A DNA stretch of 64,000 nucleotides from Candidatus Hydrogenedentota bacterium (GTDB lineage: Bacteria > Hydrogenedentota > Hydrogenedentia > Hydrogenedentales > JAGMZX01): contig JAKQEQ010000086.1 in NCBI GenBank assembly GCA_029556545.1, positions 23,182-87,181 of the forward strand, written 5' to 3'. Below, one piece after another: positions 40,769 through 51,597 of this stretch; within the stretch, counting starts at the first letter, position 1; the number at the start of each line of letters is the position of its first letter. The translations under genes were made by a program, and so were the position numbers. The notes below the pieces were generated by a model. It was not told the DNA's origin. It searched no databases and was given only the letters and a program-made list of their open reading frames with translations.

Positions 40769-41536
40769 TCACTTCGGCTGCATGCGCAGCGCGCCATCCA
40801 GACGAATCGTCTCGCCGTTGATCATCGTGTTTTCGACGATGTGCCGCGCAAGAAGCGCGAACTCTTCGGGTCGCCCGAGGCGCGACGGAAACGGCACGGA
40901 CGCCGCCAAGGCATCCTTTGCTTCCTGAGGCAGCGCGTCGAACATCGGGGTGTCGAAGAGTCCGGGCGCGATGGTCACGACGCGGATTCCGGCGCGCGCA
41001 AGTTCTCGGGCGACGGGCAGCGTGAGGCTGACCACGCCGCCCTTGGAGGCGGCATAGGCCGCTTGGCCGAGCTGTCCCTCGAACGCGGCTACCGACGCCG
41101 TGTTGATGAAAACGCCTCGCTCGCCGTTTGCTTCCGGTTCGCACTTGAGCATGGCGTCCGCGGCGAGCCGGATGACGTTGAATGTTCCGATGAGGTTGAT
41201 CTCGATGACCAGCTTGAACAGGTCGAGCGGGTGCGGCCCCATCTTGCCGCAAACGCGCTGCGCGGCGCCGATGCCCGCGCAGTTCACCGCGCCGTGGAGC
41301 CCGCCGAACGCTTCAAGGGCGGCGTTGACCGTCGCCTGCACCTGCGCGTCGTCGGTCACGTTGCACATGGAGAAGCGCGCCCGCGCGCCGAGCGCGTCCG
41401 CGACAGCCGCGCCCTTCTCCTCGTTGACGTCCGCGACGATCACGTTGGCGCCCGCCGCCGCGAAACAGCGCGCCGCGCCCTCGCCGAGCCCCGATCCGCC
41501 GCCGGTGATGATGAAAGTCTTTCCTTGCAGTTCCAT
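40769..41536 (-). CDS. short-chain dehydrogenase, HSD17B10-like 3-hydroxyacyl-CoA dehydrogenase
   Basis: 255 aa. Rossmann motif TGGGSGLG at residues 11-18, Asp in VIVADVNEE selecting NAD, NCAGIG, and catalytic Ser / Tyr-x3-Lys in [23 protein letters not shown]. The long insert [36 protein letters not shown] is typical of type-2 3-hydroxyacyl-CoA dehydrogenases (HSD10), which act on 3-hydroxy-2-methylbutyryl-CoA and related acyl-CoAs. Together with the dehydrogenases and carboxylase at 26-33 kb it fits branched-chain acyl-CoA oxidation. A GGAGG site precedes the ATG. The CoA-transferase gene lies upstream on the same strand, separated by repeats. Confidence 0.87.
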   Translation of the reverse strand: MELQGKTFIITGGGSGLGEGAARCFAAAGANVIVADVNEEKGAAVADALGARARFSMCNVTDDAQVQATVNAALEAFGGLHGAVNCAGIGAAQRVCGKMGPHPLDLFKLVIEINLIGTFNVIRLAADAMLKCEPEANGERGVFINTASVAAFEGQLGQAAYAASKGGVVSLTLPVARELARAGIRVVTIAPGLFDTPMFDALPQEAKDALAASVPFPSRLGRPEEFALLARHIVENTMINGETIRLDGALRMQPK

Positions 41537-41565
41537 GTTGGCGTCCTCCCGTTCTTAATCCTATC

Positions 41566-41617
41566 GGGACACGCTGAAGCGTGTACTACGAACAAGACAC
41601 GCTGATGCGTGGGCTAC
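41566..41617. repeat. dispersed palindromic repeat family III, tandem copies
   Basis: A full copy (41566-41593; hairpin ACACGCT-GA-AGCGTGT then ACTACGAAC) is followed by a partial copy (GACACGCTGATGCGTGGGCTAC, 41596-41617). The second overlaps the last codons of the CoA-transferase gene and supplies its stop codon. The family is the same as at 15978-16007. Confidence 0.75.
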
Positions 41618-42450
41618 AATCTGGTTTGGACCGCCGCGAGGGGCAAATCGCGTTCAACGGCCCAACGCTCCCAAGCGATCGCGGTGCGCGTGCGAAAGAC
41701 GGAGTGCAGATCGTCGTACCCGGCGCGGTCCAATCCAAGTTCACGCTTCAAACGATCAAGAAAGTGCGTCTCGAGCGCCGCGACGGCCAGCCAGCCGTCC
41801 GCGGCGGCGTACAGGTTGTAGTTGGGCAAGCCGCCGCCGAGCACGCCTCCGTGTGCCGTAGCGCCGTGCCGCAAAGGCGCGGCAAGGGCCGCCGCCGCGT
41901 CGGAAAGCGCCACCAACCGATGCCCGGCGTCCGCGCCCCGCTCCCGCGCGAGGACCAGTGCCAACCCTTCGCTTGCGGCGCGCTCTGCACCCGCGAGGTC
42001 CGCCACGAGCGTGGGCGGCATCCGGGGCGGCGTCAAGAGCCCATACGCGGCGGCGTAGGTCAGGTCGTGGCCCGCGCGATTTTCATTCGGCGGCGGATAC
42101 CCGACAATGGCGACATGACACAGGCGAGGCCAGGCGACATGCAGCGCGCTCCAGTCCAGCCCGAGATTCGCCAAGGCGGCAGGACGGTTCGACGTGATGA
42201 GCAGATCGGCATCGGCCAGGTGCGCGTCCAGTTCCGCGCGTTGCGCCGTGTCCTTGAGGTCCAGCGTGACGACACGCATGCCGCGCGTGAGTTCGGCGTA
42301 CCACGCCGGGGACGCAATCGCGAGTGGGTCTCCGGAAGGCGGCTCGACTTTGGTGACCCGCGCGCCAAGGTCGCGCAAACGCGCGGCGGCGGCGGGGCCG
42401 GGCACATTGGCGGCGACACATAGTACGCGCACCTCATGCAGAAGCGGCAT
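41614..42450 (-). CDS. class III CoA-transferase (CaiB/BaiF), short
   Basis: 278 aa, against about 380-410 for the family. The N-terminal Rossmann half is complete (VPGPAAAARLRDLGARVTKVEPPSGDP; ADLLITSNRP). The catalytic Asp region is MPPTLVADLAGAERAASEGLALVLA near residue 150, followed by NYNLYAAADGWLAVAALE. The protein stops where the usual C-terminal part of about 80-100 residues would begin, and its stop codon is formed by a dispersed repeat (41596-41617). A truncated but possibly functional enzyme, or a gene shortened by the repeat, are both possible. Natural short homologues are known in the AMACR-like group. CoA acceptor unknown. Confidence 0.72.
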   Translation of the reverse strand: MPLLHEVRVLCVAANVPGPAAAARLRDLGARVTKVEPPSGDPLAIASPAWYAELTRGMRVVTLDLKDTAQRAELDAHLADADLLITSNRPAALANLGLDWSALHVAWPRLCHVAIVGYPPPNENRAGHDLTYAAAYGLLTPPRMPPTLVADLAGAERAASEGLALVLARERGADAGHRLVALSDAAAALAAPLRHGATAHGGVLGGGLPNYNLYAAADGWLAVAALETHFLDRLKRELGLDRAGYDDLHSVFRTRTAIAWERWAVERDLPLAAVQTRL

Positions 42451-42557
42451 AAGAGTCCTCGGGAGGCACGGACATCCCGCGTCGTGCCGATGGAGTCAAG
42501 GGTAATCGAGGGCGAAGCGGTTTTCAACCCCGAAGCGCGGGAGACCTCGTCCGGTTC

Positions 42558-45464
<2,907 letters not shown>

Positions 45465-45772
45465 TCTGACCCGCTCCTGACGCCCTCCAAGGCGCCGCCC
45501 CGGCGACGCCCGGCAACTTACCGTAATCCTCCCTCCCTATAGCCTATCACAAATCCGAGGAAAACGCAGCACGCGAATCTCGCGCGGGCTACACCGGATA
45601 AGGCCCCCCGGATCGGCGCGGACTATGCCGGAATTCCGTCCTTTGCGGCCCGCCGCGGCCGTCGCTTCGCCCGAAACGAATTGCGCATTACCACCTGCTT
45701 TGTTAGAGTGATGGTGATCGCCGCGGCTCGGTAAGCGCCGACCGCCGGCGGGACCGGCGTGCGCGAAAGGGA
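45465..45772. other. divergent intergenic region
   Basis: About 310 nt between the kinase gene (minus) and the zinc-ribbon gene (plus). It should hold both promoters. A weak pair TTGCGC-17-TAGAGT (45681-45709) points to the zinc-ribbon gene. No ORF, RNA gene or strong hairpin is visible. Confidence 0.4.
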
Positions 45773-45781
45773 ATGGGTATC

Positions 45782-46432
45782 ATGGAATGCATGGTATGCG
45801 AGGTGCGGGCGGCGGCGGGTCGGTGCCCGGTGTGCGGAAAACCGTTATGCGAGTCGTGCGGGGCGGCGTGTGAGGTCTGCGGGCGCCCTTCATGCGGCAA
45901 TCACACGTATTGGACGTCGGCGGGACAGGCGCTATGCAAGAAGTGCATGCATGGCCACCGCGGCAATCGGGCCGCGCCCGCGCCAGCGCGGCCCTCGGAA
46001 CAGCCGACTCGGGCCGCCAGTTCGACGAGTTTCGCCGCGTTGCGGGACGCCGCGCCGTATATCGAGGAGGATTCCTCCGAGACCGACGCGCCAAGGCAGC
46101 CGAAGAAGGAGATTTCGTCGCAGGCATTGAGCGGCAGCGCGCCGCGAGGGACGCCCGTCTGGGTATCGAGTATATTCGTGGGCGGCCTTGCCTGGGTGCT
46201 TCTGATCCCGCTCGTGCCTTTCCTCTCGCGCGGCAACGTCTTTCGCCAGGCCCAGCCGTGGATGTCCTATTGCATTGTGTTGCTGGGGCTCGGCGCGATG
46301 GTGTGGGCGGGCGCGGGCGCCGTCGGGGCGCAGCCGCGCCGGGAACGCTGGTTGTGTCTGATCGGATTGGCCATGGGTTTGGGCGCCGCGGTGGTCGCGT
46401 TTCTGGTGCGGCTTCCGGGACCGCCCGCCTGA
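45782..46432 (+). CDS. zinc-ribbon / B-box-like membrane protein (unknown)
   Basis: 216 aa from the ATG at 45782. An ATG at 45773 is also in frame, but the AAGGGA site abuts it and is correctly spaced for the second. The first 60 residues are Cys-rich in four pairs (CMVCEV, CPVCGKPLCESC, CEVCGRPSCGNH, CKKCMHGH), a B-box or double zinc-ribbon pattern also typical of membrane proteins that bind peptides or protein partners. A Pro/Ala/Ser linker follows. Then come three membrane helices (residues about 125-147, 160-180, 190-210). The function is not recognised. A 35-codon ORF follows after 25 nt and may be co-transcribed. Confidence 0.7.
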   Translation: MECMVCEVRAAAGRCPVCGKPLCESCGAACEVCGRPSCGNHTYWTSAGQALCKKCMHGHRGNRAAPAPARPSEQPTRAASSTSFAALRDAAPYIEEDSSETDAPRQPKKEISSQALSGSAPRGTPVWVSSIFVGGLAWVLLIPLVPFLSRGNVFRQAQPWMSYCIVLLGLGAMVWAGAGAVGAQPRRERWLCLIGLAMGLGAAVVAFLVRLPGPPA

Positions 46433-46457
46433 GGCCTCGTATGCGGAGGCGCATTCT

Positions 46458-46565
46458 ATGGAAATTGTCGAGACGGTCGTCGAGTTCGTAGTGGCGAACA
46501 AATGGTGGTTTATCGCGGTAATTCCGATTTTGCTGGCCGTGATTGCGGTCAAGGCGCAAGGCTGA
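46458..46565 (+). CDS. 35-aa single-helix membrane microprotein
   Basis: ATG 46458 to TGA 46565, 35 residues: an acidic-amphipathic start (MEIVETVVEFVVANK), then one strongly hydrophobic helix (WWFIAVIPILLAVIAV) and KAQG. GGAGG lies 8 nt upstream of the ATG, the ideal spacing. It follows the zinc-ribbon gene by 25 nt and stops 9 nt before the convergent esterase stop, so it fills the gap completely. No homologue is recognised. A true ORF is favoured by the ribosome site and the clear membrane-helix pattern, but chance cannot be excluded. Confidence 0.55.
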   Translation: MEIVETVVEFVVANKWWFIAVIPILLAVIAVKAQG

Positions 46566-46574
46566 TCCCAGGTC

Positions 46575-47477
46575 TCAACGGGAGGCGGCACGCACTTTCT
46601 CGCGGATAAACGCGCCCGCCGCGTCTAGAGCCTGCTGTCCTTCGTCAAGCTGATGCGCGAAAAAGTGCCATACGTGCACCATGCCGTCCCAGATATCGAT
46701 CCGCACGTCGACGCGGGCGGCACGAAGACGGCCCGCCATGCGGGTGGCGTCGTCAAGCAGCGTTTCCCGCTCGCCGACCTGAATCAATATCGGGGGCAAG
46801 CCCCGCACGTCCGCGTACAGCGGCGAGGCCAGCGGGTGCTTGAGGTCACCTTCGCCCACATAAGCCCGCGCATAGAGGAGCGCACCGGCCTTCTGGATGA
46901 CGGGATCGGCCGCCACCTTCGTGCGCATCGACTCGCCGCTGCAGGCCAGGTCCGTCCACGGCGAAAAGCACACCGCCGCCGCGGGCCGCGGCAGGCCGCA
47001 GTCGCGCAGGGCCACGAGCACTGCCAAGACCAGCCCCCCACCCGCGGAATCGCCCGCGATGACTACACGCTTCGGGTCTATGCCCCGGCCCAGGAGCCCG
47101 CGGTAGGCGGCGACCGCATCCTCGACGGCGCCGGGGAAAGGGTGTTCCGGCGCCAGCCGGTAGTTGATGGCGCAACAGCGCGCGCCCGAGGCCTTTGCCA
47201 GCCGGGCAATCAGGGCGCGGTGCGTGTCGACGGAGCCGATGACGTAGCCGCCGCCGTGGAGGTAGAGCACGGTAGTCTTATTTGGCGCGCCAAGGAACGA
47301 AAACCACCCGCCGCGCAAACCATCGAGGTCAGCCGGCGAGCATTCCACTCCCTCGGGAACAGGCATTATGGCCGTAAATGCGTCGAAATCCGCGCGCATG
47401 CCCTCGATAGTCGGCGGCAGGTTCTTCGCCCGTTCCCGCAGCAGTTCGATTATGGGCTCCAATTGCTTTAAGCTCAT
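46575..47477 (-). CDS. HSL-family (HGGG) alpha/beta hydrolase esterase
   Basis: 300 aa from the ATG at 47477 with GGAGG 7 nt upstream; the same frame stays open to 47915 but that part is not protein-like. The oxyanion motif HGGG is at residues 74-77, the nucleophile Ser144 in GDSAGGG, and the acid is expected in ERETLLDDATRMAGRL. The His is in WDGMVHVWHFFA. NYRLAPEHPFPGAVEDAVAAYR is diagnostic for the hormone-sensitive lipase (family IV) group, which hydrolyses short to medium acyl esters. No secretion signal, so it is probably cytoplasmic. Neighbouring genes do not suggest a pathway. Confidence 0.9.
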   Translation of the reverse strand: MSLKQLEPIIELLRERAKNLPPTIEGMRADFDAFTAIMPVPEGVECSPADLDGLRGGWFSFLGAPNKTTVLYLHGGGYVIGSVDTHRALIARLAKASGARCCAINYRLAPEHPFPGAVEDAVAAYRGLLGRGIDPKRVVIAGDSAGGGLVLAVLVALRDCGLPRPAAAVCFSPWTDLACSGESMRTKVAADPVIQKAGALLYARAYVGEGDLKHPLASPLYADVRGLPPILIQVGERETLLDDATRMAGRLRAARVDVRIDIWDGMVHVWHFFAHQLDEGQQALDAAGAFIREKVRAASR

Positions 47478-47664
47478 GCAGGCTCCTCCGCCTACATGAT
47501 AATCGGTCGGAACACACTTCCGCCACCGCGTGCGCGAAGAATGGGCAAGCCTGTCTGACAGTGCTGAGTCCCGTCTGGTAGAATGCCGATGCGCGCGCCG
47601 CGGACGTTCAGCGAGGGCATGGGCCTCACGCCGTGCGGGCGGCGGCGTTCGGGGAGACACTCCA

Positions 47665-47820
47665 ATGGCGACTTTCGACGGTATGGATGCCAAGGCGTCC
47701 GGTGACTGGCTCGGCCTGCTTTCCTTGTTCGCGGGCCTTCGGTTGCTGCTGGCGCTCGTGGTCGGCGCGGCCTTTACACTGATGCTCCTCTTCGGGGTCC
47801 CGGTGGAAGAAGAAGCATAG
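47665..47820 (+). CDS. 51-aa single-helix membrane protein
   Basis: ATG 47665 to TAG 47820. GGGGAG lies 8 nt upstream. After a polar start (MATFDGMDAKASGDWLG) comes a helix of about 26 hydrophobic residues (LLSLFAGLRLLLALVVGAAFTLMLLF), ending GVPVEEEA. It occupies a 385-nt plus-strand gap between the esterase and murG genes and converges on murG. No family recognised. The acidic C-terminus and single helix resemble small accessory or stress membrane proteins. The open frame extends upstream to 47530 but without a ribosome site. Confidence 0.5.
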   Translation: MATFDGMDAKASGDWLGLLSLFAGLRLLLALVVGAAFTLMLLFGVPVEEEA

Positions 47821-47862
47821 CCGACAGCTTCCCCGCCCGCTCTCGCCCGTTGACGAGGCCAC

Positions 47863-48975
47863 TCACAATTCCGCCGCGGGTTCGGGTCCGAAAATGAGGT
47901 CGAAAAGGTCGTCAACGAGCGCTTCGGCGGCGTTCGGATGCGCCAGGGCGCGGGCGGCCCCGGCCATGCGCGCGCGAGCGTCGGGGTCGGCGAGTAGGCC
48001 GCGGATGGCCTCCGCCAGACGGTTTCCGGAGCACTCGCTGTCGAGAATTAGCACGGCGGCCCCGGCATCAGCGAACGCGCGCGCGTTCTCCTCCTGATGA
48101 TTGTCGGTCGCGTGGGGGTAGGGAATGAGAATCGAGGGCTTGCCGAGGACGGCGATTTCCGCCGTGGTCGACGCGCCCGCCCGCCCCACGATCACGTCGG
48201 CAGCGGCGCAGGCCGTGGGCATGTCCTCGATGAAATGAAAGACACGAACGGAAGCCGCAACGGCCGCCGCACATTCGCGCGCAGCGGCTGCGCCGTCGGC
48301 CCCGGTCATCCAGAGGAATTGGGCTTCGTCGGCGGCAAATGCGGGCAAGGCCTCGTTCACGGCCCGGTTTATCGACCCCGCGCCCTGGCTGCCGCCGGTG
48401 ATCAGGATGACCGGGCAGTCTGGGTCGAGTTCAAGCCGCTGCCGCGCCTCGGCGCGACCGGGAGGGTCGAGGAACCCGGCGCGGACCGGGTTGCCCACGA
48501 CGCGAGCCCGCTCGCGGGGGTACTCGCCCAGAGTATCGGGAAAACCAAGGTAGATGCGGTTGGCCTTGTCCGCGAGCATGCGGTTGGCCATGCCGAGGCG
48601 TTTGTTCTGCTCGTGCAGGACGGTGGGCGTTCCGAAACGCTGGGCGGCCCAGAGGAGCGGCAGCGAGACGTAGCCGCCCACGCCGATGACGACCTGCGGC
48701 TGAAACTTGCGCAGGTGGGTGGTGGCCCGGGCCAGTCCGGCGGCGAGTTTCACCGCCACCCAGGCGCGGCGGACCACCGCCTTGCGCGGCCAGCCCTCGA
48801 CGGGCACCGCGCGAAAGGGGATGTCATGGGCGGCGGCCACGCGCTCTTCGATGCCGCCCTCGCAGCCCACCCATTGAACAAGTAGTTGGGGATCCCGTTT
48901 CCGAAGCTCTTCCACAATGGCGAGGGCCGGCGATGTATGGCCGCCCGTCCCGCCGCCGGTGATCATGACTTTCAT
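47863..48975 (-). CDS. murG: UDP-GlcNAc:lipid I GlcNAc transferase MurG
   Basis: 370 aa GT28 glycosyltransferase making lipid II on the cytoplasmic face. The N-terminal GGGTGGHTSPALAIVEEL (residues 7-24) is the membrane/lipid I loop. VIGVGGYVSLPLLWAA, HEQNKRLGMANRML and the C-terminal UDP-GlcNAc site VIVGRAGASTTAEIAVLGKPSILIPYPHATDNHQEENA are all family blocks. It is the last recognisable gene of the dcw cluster here; murC, murB, ddl, ftsQ, ftsA and ftsZ do not follow. Confidence 0.95.
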   Translation of the reverse strand: MKVMITGGGTGGHTSPALAIVEELRKRDPQLLVQWVGCEGGIEERVAAAHDIPFRAVPVEGWPRKAVVRRAWVAVKLAAGLARATTHLRKFQPQVVIGVGGYVSLPLLWAAQRFGTPTVLHEQNKRLGMANRMLADKANRIYLGFPDTLGEYPRERARVVGNPVRAGFLDPPGRAEARQRLELDPDCPVILITGGSQGAGSINRAVNEALPAFAADEAQFLWMTGADGAAAARECAAAVAASVRVFHFIEDMPTACAAADVIVGRAGASTTAEIAVLGKPSILIPYPHATDNHQEENARAFADAGAAVLILDSECSGNRLAEAIRGLLADPDARARMAGAARALAHPNAAEALVDDLFDLIFGPEPAAEL

Positions 48976-49060
48976 CCGCGTTCCTCAGTGCGTGGCGTCG
49001 CTATCGGGCAAGTGTACGCGCGCGGACCGGGCCAAGGTCAACCCCGCGGTCCCACGTATC

Positions 49061-49086
49061 GCTCGCGGCTCTTCCGAGCCGCGAGC
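49061..49086. repeat. perfect 11-bp hairpin between ftsW and murG
   Basis: GCTCGCGGCTC (49061-49071) and GAGCCGCGAGC (49076-49086) pair perfectly around a 4-nt loop. In the transcript of the dcw operon the loop reads GGAA, a stable GNRA tetraloop. No T-run follows, so it is not a standard terminator; it may be an RNA-processing or mRNA-stability element, or another dispersed repeat. Confidence 0.75.
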
Positions 49087-49100
49087 CTGCTCACGAGGCG

Positions 49101-50231
49101 TCACGCATGCGCTGGCTGCTGGGCGGGCATAATCGAGCGGCCCTCGCGTTCCTCGACGCGCACCTGCGCGCCCACGTTCACGAGCACACCCGCGCAGGCC
49201 AGGAACACAATCAACGCGGTGCCGCCGTGGCTGATAAACGGAAGCGGCATGCCCTTGGTCGGCGCCAGGCCGATGGTGACGGCCATGATGAACGCGGCTT
49301 GAAACGCGATCAGGACGGCGCACCCGGAGGCCAGGAGCGCGCCGAACATGTCGGGGGCGCGATGCGCGATGCGGAACGAGACAAACGTGAGGGCGGCGAA
49401 GAGCAGGACAATGAGGAGGGTACCCGCCAGGCCGCGTTCCTCGCCGATGACCGAGAAGATGAAGTCGGTGTGCGCGGCGAACAGGTAATCGAGCTTCTGC
49501 TCCCCGGCGCCGAGCCCCTGCCCCCACGCGCCCCCTTCCGCGAATCCGCGCAGCGACTGCACCAACTGATAGCTGGCGTCGTCGCGATGGGCTGCGGGGT
49601 CCCGAAAGGCGAGCATGCGCTCGATGCGGTGCGGAGTGGTGTACGCGATATAGAGCACGCCGCCGATCCCCGCCGCGCCGGTGAGCGCGAGATATACGGG
49701 GTTGACGCCGGCGTTCCACATGACCAGCAGCGCCACGGCCATCAGGACGGCCGGCAGCCCGAGATCGTTTTCGAGGAACACGAGGGTGGCGTAAAGCCCC
49801 GTAACCGCTATCGGCGGGAGGAAACCGAACCAGAACCTGTTGAGGTGCATGCGCATGACGGTCAAGTTTCCCGCCAGCCAGACAACAAGGGCGAATTTCG
49901 CGCATTCGGAGGGCTGAAATTGAAACGGGCCAATCTTGAACCAGCGGCGCGCGCCGTTTACCTCCTCGCTGAAATACGGCAGCAACACAAGAATCAAGAA
50001 CAGTATCGAAACGCCCTGGATAATCCAGAACAGCTTCTTCCCGCCAAAGCCGTGATAGTCGAAGCGCGCGCAGAAGAAAAACGCCCCCAAGCCAAGCACC
50101 GCGCAAGCGATCTGGCGTTTGAGCGCGCCGGTCCCGTCGCCCCCGAAGCCGGTGGCGCTGTACACCATGAGCACCCCGCAGGTGACAAGCAGCAGCACGA
50201 TGACGGTGAGCGCGGTGGTTTCCCTGGTCAT
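49101..50231 (-). CDS. ftsW: SEDS peptidoglycan polymerase FtsW
   Basis: 376 aa from the ATG at 50231, which has GGAGGGG upstream and overlaps the murD stop (ATGA). About 10 membrane helices. SEDS signatures: NGARRWFKIGPFQFQPSECAKFALV near residue 92, FLENDLGLPAVLMAVAL near residue 155, QSLRGFAEGGAWGQGLG, HTDFIFSVIGEERGLAGT near residue 265, and PTKGMPLPFISHGGTALI near residue 325. It polymerises glycan strands at the septum with the PBP encoded upstream in the same operon. A 125-nt gap with a hairpin separates it from murG. Confidence 0.94.
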   Translation of the reverse strand: MTRETTALTVIVLLLVTCGVLMVYSATGFGGDGTGALKRQIACAVLGLGAFFFCARFDYHGFGGKKLFWIIQGVSILFLILVLLPYFSEEVNGARRWFKIGPFQFQPSECAKFALVVWLAGNLTVMRMHLNRFWFGFLPPIAVTGLYATLVFLENDLGLPAVLMAVALLVMWNAGVNPVYLALTGAAGIGGVLYIAYTTPHRIERMLAFRDPAAHRDDASYQLVQSLRGFAEGGAWGQGLGAGEQKLDYLFAAHTDFIFSVIGEERGLAGTLLIVLLFAALTFVSFRIAHRAPDMFGALLASGCAVLIAFQAAFIMAVTIGLAPTKGMPLPFISHGGTALIVFLACAGVLVNVGAQVRVEEREGRSIMPAQQPAHA

Positions 50232-51589
50232 GACGACCCCTCCTCGATGTTGTCGCGAGACGTCCCTTCGCGCACGCAGGCGCGGAAATGGCGGCCCCGT
50301 TCCTCGAAGTTCTGGTACATATCGAAACTGGCGCACGCAGGCGAAAGCAGCACGATGTCGCCGTCCGCGGCGCAAGCGCGCGCAAGGCGCACGGCGTCCT
50401 CCATGCTTGCGGCGCGGGTGGCCGGCGCGAACGCGCCCAGTTCCTTCTCGATACGCGGGGCGTCTTCGCCGAGGGTGATCAACGCCTTCACGCGATCGCG
50501 CACGAGCGGGCCCAAGCCCAGGTACGGGTCGCCCTTGCCGCGTCCGCCCGCAATCAGGACGATTGGCCGGCCGAAGCTCTCGATCGCCACGCGAAGACTA
50601 TCCACGTTGGTCGATTTCGAGTCGTTGTAGTAATCCACGCCGTCAATGGTGGCGACATGCTCGATGCGGTGTTCGACGCCCCGGAACCCGCGCAGGCCCG
50701 CGATCACGCCCCCTTGCGGGAACGCGCCCGCCCGCGTCACGGCGAGGGCGGCGGCCACATTCTGCGCGTTGTGGCGCCCGGGAAGCGGCGAATCGGCGGC
50801 GACAGCGACAACGGTCTCCCCGGACCGGTACGCGGTCCCGTCGAACCACACGCCGTCCGCGACCGGGCGTTCGAGGCTGAAACCGATTCGTCGCGCGCCG
50901 GGTGGCACGGGCATTGCCGCGACGCAAGGATCGTCCTCGTTAAGCACGGCGGCGTCCCCCTCCCCCTGGAAGGCGAACAGGCGAGCCTTCGCCGCAGCGT
51001 AGTCCGCCATCGTCTTGTGGCGCGCGAGATGGTCCGGCGTCAGGTTGAGGACGCAGCCAATCCACGGACGAAACGATATAGACATTTCGAGTTGATAGCT
51101 GCTGACCTCGAGCACGATAAACGCGGGTGGCGGATCGGCGAGGACCGCCGCCGAGAACGGCACCGCATTGTTGCCCGCCAGCAATACAGGGAGGCCGCAG
51201 GCGTCGATCATGGCGCGGAGCAGTTCCGTCGTGGTCGTCTTGCCGTTCGTGCCGGTCACGGCCAGCACGCGGGAACGGCAACAACGCCCCGCGAGTTCCA
51301 TTTCGCCGAGCAAGGGCACGCCGCGACGGCGCATCTCGCGCGGAAGCGGCGCATCCAGCGGCACACCCGGACTGGGCACCGCCAACGCAACGCCGTCGAA
51401 GGCGCGGTCGGTGTGGCCGCCGGTCTCGTAAGGCACGCCCAGCGCGTCGAGAGCCGTGCAAAGCGCCGGCCTGCGCGGACCGAGTTCGCTGACGAAGGGG
51501 CGCGCGCCGACGCGGCGCAGCAGACGGGCGAGGGCGACGGCCGTCTCGCCCAGTCCGATAATCGTCACGTTGGCGTCGCGCAGTTCCAT
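50228..51589 (-). CDS. murD: UDP-MurNAc-L-alanine:D-glutamate ligase MurD
   Basis: 453 aa from the ATG at 51589; the frame is open to 51685 but that part overlaps mraY and is not MurD-like. N-terminal Rossmann GLGETAVALARLL, ATP loop AVTGTNGKTTTTELLRAMI near residue 108, NLTPDHLARHKTMADYAAAKARLF near residue 180, and YYNDSKSTNVDSLRVAIESF near residue 310. Adds D-Glu to the nucleotide precursor in the cytoplasm. It lies 8 nt after the mraY stop and is translationally coupled to ftsW. Confidence 0.94.
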   Translation of the reverse strand: MELRDANVTIIGLGETAVALARLLRRVGARPFVSELGPRRPALCTALDALGVPYETGGHTDRAFDGVALAVPSPGVPLDAPLPREMRRRGVPLLGEMELAGRCCRSRVLAVTGTNGKTTTTELLRAMIDACGLPVLLAGNNAVPFSAAVLADPPPAFIVLEVSSYQLEMSISFRPWIGCVLNLTPDHLARHKTMADYAAAKARLFAFQGEGDAAVLNEDDPCVAAMPVPPGARRIGFSLERPVADGVWFDGTAYRSGETVVAVAADSPLPGRHNAQNVAAALAVTRAGAFPQGGVIAGLRGFRGVEHRIEHVATIDGVDYYNDSKSTNVDSLRVAIESFGRPIVLIAGGRGKGDPYLGLGPLVRDRVKALITLGEDAPRIEKELGAFAPATRAASMEDAVRLARACAADGDIVLLSPACASFDMYQNFEERGRHFRACVREGTSRDNIEEGSS

Positions 51590-51597
51590 TACGTTCT

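Noticed and set aside
47478-47915. Extension of the esterase frame up to 47915
   Set aside because: Low-complexity Arg/Ser-rich sequence, overlaps murG and the 51-aa ORF; a GGAGG-preceded ATG exists at 47477.
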